From: Bacteroides sedimenti
Lineage (GTDB): Bacteria; Bacteroidota; Bacteroidia; Bacteroidales; Bacteroidaceae
DNA length: 64,000 bases
NCBI RefSeq assembly: GCF_040365225.1
Contig: NZ_AP028055.1
Span: forward strand, 1,426,001 to 1,490,000
Direction: 5' to 3'
In this document: piece after piece, positions 52,220 to 59,872 of the stretch
How positions within the stretch are numbered: position 1 is the stretch's first letter
How the letters are laid out: the number at the start of each line of letters is the position of its first letter
Translations under genes and position numbers: made by a program
Notes under the pieces: generated by a model
The model's database searches: none
Seen by the model: the letters and a program-made list of their open reading frames with translations, nothing else
What the model was told of the DNA's origin: nothing

Positions 52220-53266
52220 TTAATCATGTTTCATTTTAGCTTGTTGCCTCAATGCAAACTTAACCAGAAGGATAAGAACCGGGACCTCAATCAGCGGACC
52301 AATAACGGCAGCGAAAGCCACTCCCGAGTTGATTCCGAACACCGCAATGGCAACAGCTATCGCCAGTTCAAAGTTGTTTCCTGTTGCTGTGAAAGCTACC
52401 GAAGTGGTTTTCTCATAATCGGCTCCTGACTTTTTTGTTATCCAGAACGAGAAAAAGAACATGATGCCAAAATAGGCTATCAAGGGAAGCGCAATGAGTA
52501 GAACATCAAATGGCAGCTTCACGATGTATTCTCCTTTGTACGAAAACATCACAATAATGGTGAACAGTAAAGCAATAAGTGTCAACGGACTTATTCTGGG
52601 GATGAATTTAGTATAGTACCATTCATTGCTTTTCACCCGTATCAGAATGTATCTGGATAAGAATCCGGCAATGAAAGGTATTCCCAGATAGATAAACACA
52701 CTGTGGGCAATTTCCCCGATAGTTATATTCTCAACCGCATTGGTTGTGGGAAGCCCGAACCATCCCGGAAGCACAGCAATAAACACATACGCATAGAGTG
52801 AGAAGAACAATACCTGGAATATGCTGTTAAGCGCAACCAGACCGGCCGCATACTCGGAGTTTCCTTTTGCAAGATAATTCCACACCAGCACCATGGCAAT
52901 GCAACGCGCCAGGCCAATCATGATGATTCCGTACATGTATTCGGGATAATGCTGAAGAAACACGATTCCCAGAATGAACATCAGGATAGGTCCGACAACC
53001 CAGTTCAGCAGCAGAGAGATGGAAAGTATCTTCTTATTGGAAAAGACTTTACCCAACTCCTCGTACTTTACCTTTGCCAAAGGAGGATACATCATAACAA
53101 TCAACCCAATGGCCAGCGGAATATTGGTAGTGCCCGATTCGAACTGATGCCAGAAATCGGCAATTCCCGGATTCATATATCCGATAAAGACACCGATAAA
53201 CATAGCCAGGAAAATCCACAGAGTAAGATACCGGTCGAGAAACTTAAGCTTTACATTAGATGACAT
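52220..53266 (-). CDS. acr3: Arsenite efflux transporter, ACR3 family
   Basis: An inner-membrane As(III) exporter of the ACR3 (BART superfamily) type, 348 residues from the ATG at 53266 (MSSNVKLKFLDRYLTLWIFL); an ATG at 53293 would overlap the upstream gene. Ten hydrophobic helices are visible. The family's essential cysteine lies in GLARCIAMVLVWN, and a conserved segment follows in VALNSIFQVLFFSLYAY; the C-terminal half has SVAFTATGNNFELAIAVAI. Sits between the ArsC-ArsM fusion and the acetyltransferase. It removes the arsenite made by the fused arsenate reductase. Confidence 0.95.
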   Translation of the reverse strand: MSSNVKLKFLDRYLTLWIFLAMFIGVFIGYMNPGIADFWHQFESGTTNIPLAIGLIVMMYPPLAKVKYEELGKVFSNKKILSISLLLNWVVGPILMFILGIVFLQHYPEYMYGIIMIGLARCIAMVLVWNYLAKGNSEYAAGLVALNSIFQVLFFSLYAYVFIAVLPGWFGLPTTNAVENITIGEIAHSVFIYLGIPFIAGFLSRYILIRVKSNEWYYTKFIPRISPLTLIALLFTIIVMFSYKGEYIVKLPFDVLLIALPLIAYFGIMFFFSFWITKKSGADYEKTTSVAFTATGNNFELAIAVAIAVFGINSGVAFAAVIGPLIEVPVLILLVKFALRQQAKMKHD

Positions 53267-53286
53267 ATAATAATTCAGTTTTTGAT

Positions 53287-54582
53287 TTAACATTCACATT
53301 TACAGTTACAACCCATCGGTTTATCGGCATATACCGTGATGCTGAAGATGCCTTTTCCTGAGTTTTTATAATCGGCAAGCTCTTGCAGGCTCAGATAGTT
53401 CAGCAGGATTTCATCCGGAACCGTTATCACCTTCTCCTGTTGAATCATAATATTCATCAGTCCGCTGTCACTCATTATTTTCAGATATTCATCCTTCTGA
53501 ATGGCTCCTGACACACAACCGGCATACATTTCGTTTGCCTGTTTTATATTGTCGGGCAATTCGCCTTCCAGCACAACATCGGATACCGACAGGTGTGCCC
53601 CCGGCTTCAGAATCCTGAAAATCTCGCTGAATGCTTTCTGCTTATCGGGAACCAGATTCAACACACAGTTGCTTACCACCACATCGGCTACATTTTCATC
53701 AAGAGGAATATTTTCAATATCCCCCAAAAGGAAATCAACATTGCTATAGTTACGTTTTGCGGCATTTGCTTTCGCTTTCTCTATCATCGCCTCGGTCATG
53801 TCAATGCCTATCACCTTTCCGCTTTCGCCAACAATGGCTCTTGCCACAAAACAATCATTGCCGGCACCTGAACCCAAATCCACTACCGTATCACCCTCCT
53901 TCATCTTGGCATATTCGGTAGGCAATCCACACCCTAATCCAAGGTCGGCCTCGGGCACATACCCTTCTATCGTTTCGTAGCTATCGCTGAATACAGAGTA
54001 CTCGCCCGAAGAACAACAGGCGGTGCCGCAACAGGACGATTTACCAGATGAGCTTTCCTGCAAAGCAATCTGGCTGTACTTCTCCTTTACAACCTCTTTA
54101 GCATCTTTTTTTGAATCCGAAAAAACAGGTTTATCGCCAGCGTTATCCGGTTGTAGAGTCTCTTTTTCTTTCAGATTCCGGAGATAAAAGTCGTAGAACT
54201 GTTCCTTTATCTCATCCCTTACCCTACGGAATTCACTCCATATAAAGTTGTCGGTTCCTGTAGCATGAGACGGGTCATCAAACCCGATATGTATTCTGTG
54301 TTTCACCTTTCCGGTGAATACCGGGCAGCTTTCATTCGCTCCACCGCATACCGTGATTACGTAATCCCACTCCTCATTCAGATAGCGTTCCACGCTTTTG
54401 GGGAAATGACTGCTGATGTCGACCCCAGCTTCGGCCATCGCCGCTACCGCTTTTGAGTTTACTCTGGATGCCGGTTCCGTTCCTGCGGAATGTACCTCGA
54501 GGGAAGGGTCGAACGACTGAAGCCAGCCGTGCGCCATCTGACTGCGGCAACTGTTGCCGGTACACAATATCAATACTTTCAT
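53287..54582 (-). CDS. Arsenate reductase (LMW-phosphatase type) fused to arsenite methyltransferase ArsM
   Basis: A 431-residue two-domain enzyme. Residues 1-140: low-molecular-weight phosphatase-like arsenate reductase, P-loop CTGNSCRS (nucleophile C7), resolving cysteines C79 (ITVCGG) and C86 (NESCPVF) with the C82/C89 spacing of S. aureus ArsC, and the acidic FDDPSHATG loop. Residues about 175-431: ArsM SAM methyltransferase, with CCGTACC, LGLGCGLPTEYAKM, VVDLGSGAGND (SAM site), CVSGAIQKDEYL with an As-binding cysteine, and a Cys-rich end GCNCKCEC. The chain could reduce As(V) and methylate the As(III) formed. The domains are joined in one frame with a charged linker (about 145-170). Confidence 0.92.
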   Translation of the reverse strand: MKVLILCTGNSCRSQMAHGWLQSFDPSLEVHSAGTEPASRVNSKAVAAMAEAGVDISSHFPKSVERYLNEEWDYVITVCGGANESCPVFTGKVKHRIHIGFDDPSHATGTDNFIWSEFRRVRDEIKEQFYDFYLRNLKEKETLQPDNAGDKPVFSDSKKDAKEVVKEKYSQIALQESSSGKSSCCGTACCSSGEYSVFSDSYETIEGYVPEADLGLGCGLPTEYAKMKEGDTVVDLGSGAGNDCFVARAIVGESGKVIGIDMTEAMIEKAKANAAKRNYSNVDFLLGDIENIPLDENVADVVVSNCVLNLVPDKQKAFSEIFRILKPGAHLSVSDVVLEGELPDNIKQANEMYAGCVSGAIQKDEYLKIMSDSGLMNIMIQQEKVITVPDEILLNYLSLQELADYKNSGKGIFSITVYADKPMGCNCKCEC

Positions 54583-54588
54583 AAATAG

Positions 54589-55650
54589 TTAAAATATCAG
54601 ATTAAACAAAAAACCTACAATCATTATCCCTATGGATACCACCCCTACAAAGGTGAGTATCAGCGGCAGCTTGAGCACCTTCTTGAGGATAATCATTTCC
54701 GGGAGCGAGAGTCCCACCACTGCCATCATAAATGCCAGCGAGGTGCCCAGGGCAGCTCCTTTTTCTATCAGTACGGATACAATCGGGATTATTCCCGCTG
54801 CATTAGAATAGAGAGGCACCCCGATAAGTACGGAAAGAGGCACGCTGAACCACGCCGATTTGCCCATCAGCGAAGCCATGAAATCCTCGGGCACATAACC
54901 GTGCGCTCCTGCCCCAACGGCAATTCCTATCACAACATATATCCACACCTTTCCCACAATCTCCTTCACGGCATTAAAGCCAAAGCGGATTCGGTCGGAG
55001 AACGTCAGTCCGTTTTCACCACTTCCTGCGTCACCAATGCGGGTCTGATAAACCCAGTCCTGCACCCAGTGCTCAAGCTTCAGCTTCCCGATAACCCATC
55101 CGGCAATGATTGCAATGATAAGACCGGTAACTACATAAATCAAAGCCGTTTTCCAGCCAAACAGTCCTAACAGAAGCACTATCGCCACTTCGTTAATCAT
55201 CGGTGCGGCAATAAGGAAAGAGAAGGTTACTCCAAGCGGAACCCCTGATTCTACAAACCCCAGGAAGAGCGGAATGGCAGAGCACGAACAGAAAGGCGTA
55301 ACAATGCCCAGCATGGATGCCAACACATTGCCTGCGAAGGTGGATTTGCCTTCGAGCATCTTCCGTGTGTGCTCGGCCGAGAAGTAGGTACGGATAATGC
55401 CTACGAAAAAGATAATGAGCGTAAGCAGCATCAACACCTTCGGCACTTCGAAGATAAAGAAGCGGAGAGCCTCTGTGAGGTGTGCCCCCTTCTGCATCCC
55501 AATTACCGAATCTATTATCCAGTCGGCAATTGCCTGAAGATTATGATAAAGTAGATACCAGGCAGGGAGTAGTGCAAGAAGTCCGATTAGATTCTTACTC
55601 CTCCCCCCTGCGGCTATTGTAAAAACTTGGTTGAAAATATTTCTTTTCAT
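54589..55650 (-). CDS. arsP: Organoarsenical efflux permease ArsP
   Basis: A 353-residue membrane protein of the DUF318/YraQ permease type. The hallmark TPFCSCSAIPLFLGF (near 118) is the cysteine-containing helix that binds trivalent organoarsenicals in ArsP; SFLIAAPMINEVA and GVPLYSNAAGIIPI are the matching second-half motifs. ArsP exports methylarsenite and aromatic As(III), which fits the ArsM domain encoded next (6-bp gap) and the ArsEFG-like genes before it. General permeases of this family also exist; the operon context supports the arsenic role. Confidence 0.88.
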   Translation of the reverse strand: MKRNIFNQVFTIAAGGRSKNLIGLLALLPAWYLLYHNLQAIADWIIDSVIGMQKGAHLTEALRFFIFEVPKVLMLLTLIIFFVGIIRTYFSAEHTRKMLEGKSTFAGNVLASMLGIVTPFCSCSAIPLFLGFVESGVPLGVTFSFLIAAPMINEVAIVLLLGLFGWKTALIYVVTGLIIAIIAGWVIGKLKLEHWVQDWVYQTRIGDAGSGENGLTFSDRIRFGFNAVKEIVGKVWIYVVIGIAVGAGAHGYVPEDFMASLMGKSAWFSVPLSVLIGVPLYSNAAGIIPIVSVLIEKGAALGTSLAFMMAVVGLSLPEMIILKKVLKLPLILTFVGVVSIGIMIVGFLFNLIF

Positions 55651-55664
55651 ACTTTTGTCTGTTT

Positions 55665-56366
55665 CTAATTGAGAAAGAAAATCATGGAATAATAGAAGCC
55701 GGCAAGGATAAAGGTTACTGCAACCACTTTTCTGAACCAGAATTCAAAAGCCTTAATTCTGTTGTACAGCTTACCGACATTGCCCACTGCAAAAGCCAGT
55801 AGCCAGGCAAATACAATGACAGGCAATCCGGTGGCAACGGCAAACAGCACAGGGAGATAAAGCCCGCTTGCACTGGCAATTGTCATGGGAATAAGCATGG
55901 CAAAGTAGAGAACACCGCTATACGGACAGAATGCCAAAGCAAAAACCATCCCCAACAAAAAGGAGCTCAAGTAACTCCTTTTGTTGCTTTGACCTATCTT
56001 GTCGGCCAGACCGGATAATCCCGGTAGGTTGATTTTTATTATGCCCAACATGAAAAGGCCGATAACAATAAGTGCCGGTCCAAGCAGTTTTTCTCCCCAT
56101 CCCTGAAAGAACAAGGAGAGATTCATCTGGTCGGCTCCCAAATATAGAATTACCGCGAGAAGTGTGTAGCTTGTCACCCTTCCCAGCGTATAGATAAGCC
56201 CGCTGAAGAACACCTTGTTGCCGTTGTCAATATCGCGGCTTATAAAACCGATGGCCGTTATATTTGTTGCCAGCGGACAGGGACTGATGGCAGTCATCAG
56301 CCCCAGCACAATTGCTGTAACGAAGGCGTACTGCGAGTTATCGAGTATACTTTGAAGAAACTCCAT
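55665..56366 (-). CDS. arsG: ArsG-like aminoarsenical efflux permease (CcdA/DsbD-type fold)
   Basis: A 233-residue membrane protein with six helices, related to CcdA/DsbD. Two conserved cysteine-proline sites face each other: AISPCPLATN (helix 1) and ALAFCPYSGVLYF (helix 4). In Shewanella, ArsG exports trivalent aminoaromatic arsenicals produced with ArsE and ArsF. Here the gene follows an ArsF-like gene (9-bp gap) and an ArsE-like gene, reproducing the arsEFG order. An alternative reading is a thiol electron-transport protein that reduces ArsF/ArsE cysteines across the membrane. Confidence 0.82.
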   Translation of the reverse strand: MEFLQSILDNSQYAFVTAIVLGLMTAISPCPLATNITAIGFISRDIDNGNKVFFSGLIYTLGRVTSYTLLAVILYLGADQMNLSLFFQGWGEKLLGPALIVIGLFMLGIIKINLPGLSGLADKIGQSNKRSYLSSFLLGMVFALAFCPYSGVLYFAMLIPMTIASASGLYLPVLFAVATGLPVIVFAWLLAFAVGNVGKLYNRIKAFEFWFRKVVAVTFILAGFYYSMIFFLN

Positions 56367-56375
56367 ATCGGCAAA

Positions 56376-56852
56376 TTATTTACCTCCCAGCATGGGGTCA
56401 ATAACTGACTTGATCTTTGCCTTGAACTTGTCAGGGCTATTGCGGGCATACATAAATCCCTCCGAAGTAAGGTCTACCCTCTTTGTACCACTAATCACCA
56501 GAAGGCTCTGCCCATTTGCCTGACATTTTTTGGCAATCACCTCACTGCTTTTGTCATCCAGGTTTATGCTTTTAAAAACAACGCTCCCTCCTTTAACCTG
56601 TTTTGGGTATAGCGCAACCAGATTGTTTTTAGATTCCGTTTCCACAGCCATACAGGTGGGACACCTGCGTGTAAAGTGAAAATAGTAAACTTCTACCTGC
56701 TGTGCAGCAACTTTCTGTGCACCATTTTCCCCGGCAACGGCTTCCTGGGCAACAACGCCCTTCGACTTTTGACCCTTGTTGTTTTGGACAATGTAAACAA
56801 TGCACCCCAAAATCAACAGAATGGCGAAGCCAATCATTACTATACGTTTCAT
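56376..56852 (-). CDS. arsF: ArsF-like membrane-anchored thioredoxin-fold protein
   Basis: A 158-residue protein with an N-terminal membrane anchor (IVMIGFAILLILGCIVYIV) and an extracytoplasmic domain. VEVYYFHFTRRCPTCMAVE contains the C64-x2-C67 pair at the thioredoxin-fold position, and a further cysteine lies in IAKKCQANGQSLLVI. It matches the ArsF family described as a subunit of a nitro-reducing system acting on nitrophenyl arsenicals. Located between ArsE- and ArsG-like genes. The biochemical role is known from few organisms, so the name reflects family and synteny. Confidence 0.82.
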   Translation of the reverse strand: MKRIVMIGFAILLILGCIVYIVQNNKGQKSKGVVAQEAVAGENGAQKVAAQQVEVYYFHFTRRCPTCMAVETESKNNLVALYPKQVKGGSVVFKSINLDDKSSEVIAKKCQANGQSLLVISGTKRVDLTSEGFMYARNSPDKFKAKIKSVIDPMLGGK

Positions 56853-56871
56853 CGTTTTCTCTTTTAATCGA

Positions 56872-57105
56872 TTATTTGGTAAGAGCCTCCTTTATTTCCT
56901 GCTGAGAAGGGACCCGTCCTTTTATCACGACTTTTCCATCAACCACCAGAGCCGGCGTTGCCATAACCCCGTATTTCATGATTTCCATGATATCCTCCAC
57001 CTTTGAGATAGAGGCTTCAATGCCGTTTTGTTCAACCACTTCGCGTGTAAGCTTCTCGAGTGTTTTGCATTTAGCACAACCCGAACCTAAAATTTTAATT
57101 TCCAT
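56872..57105 (-). CDS. arsE: Small thioredoxin-family protein, ArsE-like
   Basis: A 77-residue cytoplasmic thioredoxin-fold protein (thioredoxin_3/MTH895 type) with active site GSGCAKCKTLE (C10, C13), the cis-proline region VMATPALVVDGKVV and a final helix SQQEIKEALTK. ArsE in the arsEFG system is of this kind. It is the first gene after arsR, 63 bp away, with an ArsR-type operator in the gap, and 19 bp before arsF. It may supply electrons to nitroarsenical or other disulfide reduction. Confidence 0.85.
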   Translation of the reverse strand: MEIKILGSGCAKCKTLEKLTREVVEQNGIEASISKVEDIMEIMKYGVMATPALVVDGKVVIKGRVPSQQEIKEALTK

Positions 57106-57133
57106 ATAATCCTTATTTATTAGTTAATCGTAA

Positions 57134-57149
57134 TTCGTAAAACAACGAA
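57134..57149 (-). promoter_or_regulatory. Second ArsR-type operator between arsR and arsE
   Basis: TTCG-N8-CGAA occupies 57134-57149, with exactly the half-site and spacer layout of the operator at 57501-57518. It suggests an internal promoter or road-block controlled by ArsR. Confidence 0.6.
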
Positions 57150-57168
57150 CAATCAGCGCAAAAAAATA

Positions 57169-57495
57169 TTATTCGCAGCAGGTTTTCCCGATATCTTTCC
57201 TATCGAAGAAGTCACCAAATAGCTTCTGAGCCTTTGCCCACTCCTCCTTCTGAATGCAATACCTCACCTTAGGAGCCTCAATCTCCCCTTGAATCAGTCC
57301 GGCATCCTTCAGTTCCTTGAGGTGCTGAGACACTGTTGCTTTGGCGATAGGCAATTCATCGTGAATATCCCCGAAGAAACAACTCTCTTGCGATGCCAGA
57401 AAGTCGAGTATCGCTATCCTTGCCGGATGCCCCATTGCCTTGGCAAAGCGGGCAATCTGCTCCTGCTCTGCTGTATAATCTTTAATCTTTTCCAT
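57169..57495 (-). CDS. arsR: ArsR-family arsenic-responsive repressor
   Basis: A 108-residue winged-helix metalloregulator. The DNA-binding helices are ATVSQHLKELKDAGLIQGE (residues 53-71). Candidate As(III) ligands: C39 in QESCFFGD near the start of the recognition unit, C80, and the C-terminal pair C106-C107. The classical ELCVCDL pair is absent, so metal sensing must use a different cysteine set, as found in several ArsR subclasses. First gene of the ars operon; an inverted repeat brackets its -7 box, implying autorepression. Confidence 0.92.
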   Translation of the reverse strand: MEKIKDYTAEQEQIARFAKAMGHPARIAILDFLASQESCFFGDIHDELPIAKATVSQHLKELKDAGLIQGEIEAPKVRYCIQKEEWAKAQKLFGDFFDRKDIGKTCCE

Positions 57496-57500
57496 ATATT

Positions 57501-57518
57501 GTTCGCAAAATTACGAAC
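57501..57518 (-). promoter_or_regulatory. ArsR operator overlapping the ars promoter
   Basis: GTTCG-N8-CGAAC is a perfect inverted repeat (57501-57518). Its 8-bp centre, read on the minus strand, is TAATTTTG, a -7 promoter box. The start point would fall only a few bases before the arsR ATG (57495), so the transcript may be nearly leaderless. Bound ArsR would cover the promoter. Confidence 0.75.
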
Positions 57519-57658
57519 ATAGATTTTAAATGCAAACATTTGGGATATTTTTTTTATGCCGACTTTGCATTTTTAATCTTTATATTTCGTTGCAGGCTTG
57601 TTGCATTGGTTATGCAACATGAAGTATTATCTGATATATAAACCGTCTTACAAACACC

Positions 57659-58354
57659 TCACGAGTATCCCATTGCCTTGTATGCCCTCACCATTTTGTT
57701 TATTATGCTACGCTCATATTCTATACCACGCAACATAAACGGATGATTCTCTTTCATCATTTCAGCTTGATCCTCTTTCATCATATCTAAAGAGACAAAG
57801 GTTCTGAATTCGATAATCAACGGAGTAATGTAATTGCCTAACCCTATCCCCTCTTTTAAAGTAGAAAGAACATTGTCCTTGTACTTTTCACTGTCGATCG
57901 GAGTCACTGCAAAATTATGGTTGTACCTGAAGCATTGTTGAATAACCTGCAGTTTGGGTACAGTAACATCGTCCATGCATCTTTCCCTGTACCTGTCAAA
58001 GAAGTGAGGCGTATAGAACATAAATCGGGTTGCGTCCCTCGCTTCGGCATGCAAAACGGCGTATAGCCCATCCGGCCGGTGATAATAGAGGTAGATAAAA
58101 TAGATCAGATTATTTCTTTTATACCCTGCCCAGCCTTCACAATAATACTGAATGATGTAGTTATTGCCTTTTTTACTGGTCAGCTTAATCGGTTTAAAGA
58201 ATATCAGTTCGCCATTTTTGGCCTCTTTCATCAAATATCTTCTGTACTTGGCCTCCATGCCAAAAGTTACAAACAACTTTGGCTCAATCTCGGATTTATA
58301 ATCCGATTGAAATTCGGCTGCAATCTCCTCGTAGCCCATTGAGTCAACAATCAT
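57659..58354 (-). CDS. Protein of unknown function (HFFDRYRER motif)
   Basis: A 231-residue cytoplasmic protein that I cannot place. It has no signal peptide or membrane helix. The middle part has regular beta strands (NNYIIQYYCEGWAG, NLIYFIYLYYHRPDGLYAVL) followed by FYTPHFFDRYRERC, a motif with conserved-looking H, D and R residues, and then helices to the end. It follows the arsR gene upstream on the same strand but is separated by about 160 bp and is probably not part of the ars operon. A repeat array lies 220 bp upstream. Confidence 0.7.
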   Translation of the reverse strand: MIVDSMGYEEIAAEFQSDYKSEIEPKLFVTFGMEAKYRRYLMKEAKNGELIFFKPIKLTSKKGNNYIIQYYCEGWAGYKRNNLIYFIYLYYHRPDGLYAVLHAEARDATRFMFYTPHFFDRYRERCMDDVTVPKLQVIQQCFRYNHNFAVTPIDSEKYKDNVLSTLKEGIGLGNYITPLIIEFRTFVSLDMMKEDQAEMMKENHPFMLRGIEYERSIINKMVRAYKAMGYS

Positions 58355-58820
58355 AGCACTCCTTTATTGGTTAATCATTCTATTTTATATCAAAGCCACG
58401 AACATAAGGAATAAAACCATGGAAAAAAATATATTATGGGAAATAATGTCTTATACTGGAAAAAGTTTACAGTTTCCAAATCGTAAACTTTATAAAATTA
58501 TGAGGACAATAGAAACAATGACGAATGAGTTACGTTTACAAATCATCCAGGAAAGGTCATATACCTGAACAAGCCAAAAAACTCCCGCCGTCTTTTTGTG
58601 GAAAGACGGCGGGAGTTTTAAAAAAGACGGCGGGAGTCTATTCGAACCCCCGCGGGCTTTTTTTAGATGGCTTTAAAAACCTAGTGTTTCCAATTTAGGT
58701 AGCATTACGCACGATTAAAAGCTCTGTAACCTTATGCCCTGTTAGGACGTTGGAGGCGTCCCTCGGCCCTCTCATTGAGCCGTGAATGCAATCTCTGCCA
58801 CTATTCCTAAACTACTAATT
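58355..58820. other. Intergenic region with repeat array
   Basis: It contains the GC-rich phased repeats at 58581-58658. The remainder (58661-58820) is moderately GC-rich, with a small inverted repeat GGACG/CGTCC near 58745-58760, and shows no gene. Both flanking genes read leftward. Confidence 0.5.
58581..58658. repeat. Phased GC-core repeats with hairpin (third array)
   Basis: ACTCCCGCCGTCT (58581-58593) is followed by its reverse complement AGACGGCGGGAGT at 58604-58616 and again at 58625-58637 (21 bp later), then by a weaker core CCCCGCGGG about 21 bp further on. The units are separated by A- and T-runs. The first two can form a 13-bp hairpin followed by TTTTA, so part of the array could also act as a terminator. 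Confidence 0.8.
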
Positions 58821-59315
58821 TCAACCGGAAAATTGTTCAATGATTGCTTTAAGTTTTTCTTCACTGAAAAGACTGTGAGGATTATGGCCATCATAGTAGG
58901 CGTTGCTATAGATATCATTAAAATGAACTCTGGCCTCTTCGTAGTAAGGAACGGTTAATCTTCTGGAGAAATCAACAAATTCGGGGAAATCAATAATATG
59001 ATTATTGTTTTCTCTCGAAGGATTGTGTAAAAAACCAGTATCCAAAAAAGAAGTTAACTTGATATTGACGTCTTCCATGAAATTATCCAAACTACTATCA
59101 CTTCTACCGTCTTCATTCCCATATTTATAACAGCCTTCGGGGTTGTTGTTTTTTAATGGAGATTTATGCAAACGATGGACAATCCTAAAGCCATGGGAAA
59201 TAGACTTTCCCTTTTCATCATCAAAAACACTAATCCATTCAACATACCCATCTTCCGGTTTAGAGATAACTCCACCACATTCATCACAAATAAATTGTTT
59301 CAACGGTTCTAACAT
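58821..59315 (-). CDS. Hypothetical protein with N-terminal CxxC motif
   Basis: A 164-residue cytoplasmic protein of unknown family. It begins LKQFICDECGGVISKPEDGYVEW, a single CxxC knuckle like half of a zinc ribbon, with further His/Cys candidates in RIVHRLHKSP and EGCYKYG that could complete the site. The rest is polar and mixed alpha/beta (DFPEFVDFSRRLTVPYYEEA). No operon partner. The CxxC start and stand-alone setting recall small proteins of accessory DNA, but nothing specific can be claimed. Confidence 0.65.
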   Translation of the reverse strand: MLEPLKQFICDECGGVISKPEDGYVEWISVFDDEKGKSISHGFRIVHRLHKSPLKNNNPEGCYKYGNEDGRSDSSLDNFMEDVNIKLTSFLDTGFLHNPSRENNNHIIDFPEFVDFSRRLTVPYYEEARVHFNDIYSNAYYDGHNPHSLFSEEKLKAIIEQFSG

Positions 59316-59872
59316 AATAAATATTTTTTAAAAGTTAATTCCGCAAACCTAGCCAATTATAATGGATAAAAGAAACTTTTCATGATAAGAAATCCACAAA
59401 TTCTTTTGTTTCATAAGAAATCTCTAAATCTTATACTATTTTGCTATATAAAAGCAATGTAGCCTATTCAAATTGCCGCAGAAGATCACGGCTCTAAATT
59501 CAGATAAGCCAACCAATCAGCAGTAACATTACTAATTTAAAGTATATATTTCTCTGCATTCCATACAATTTCCCACCGCAGAATAAACATTAATTATCAC
59601 AACAATCACTAATTACGCAAGCATAAAATGCAATACATAATTGCAAAAAAGTATAAATGGCTGATATTGACTAAATATACATCTTGATTAGGGGCAGATT
59701 ATTAAAAACACCTCATAACATGAAATTACCAGTCCTTTTAAACGTGCATTAAAACAAAAAATAAAAGAGAAAGAGAAATAAAACATTAAATCTTTATATT
59801 TGCGGTCCATAAACTGGTGGTATTTTACATTCCAACAAACTTTGTAACCTACGATAAAAAATAAGCTATACC
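59316..59872. other. Intergenic region upstream of the polysaccharide lyase
   Basis: AT-rich, with short repeats of ATAAGAAATC around 59382-59430 and a TATATTTG -7-like box at 59795-59802, about 70 bp before the lyase ATG. No -33 TTTG at the right spacing and no gene were seen. Confidence 0.5.

Noticed and set aside
58581..58658. Possible CRISPR array
   Set aside because: The units alternate in orientation, spacers are only A/T runs of about 8 bases, and no cas genes are near.
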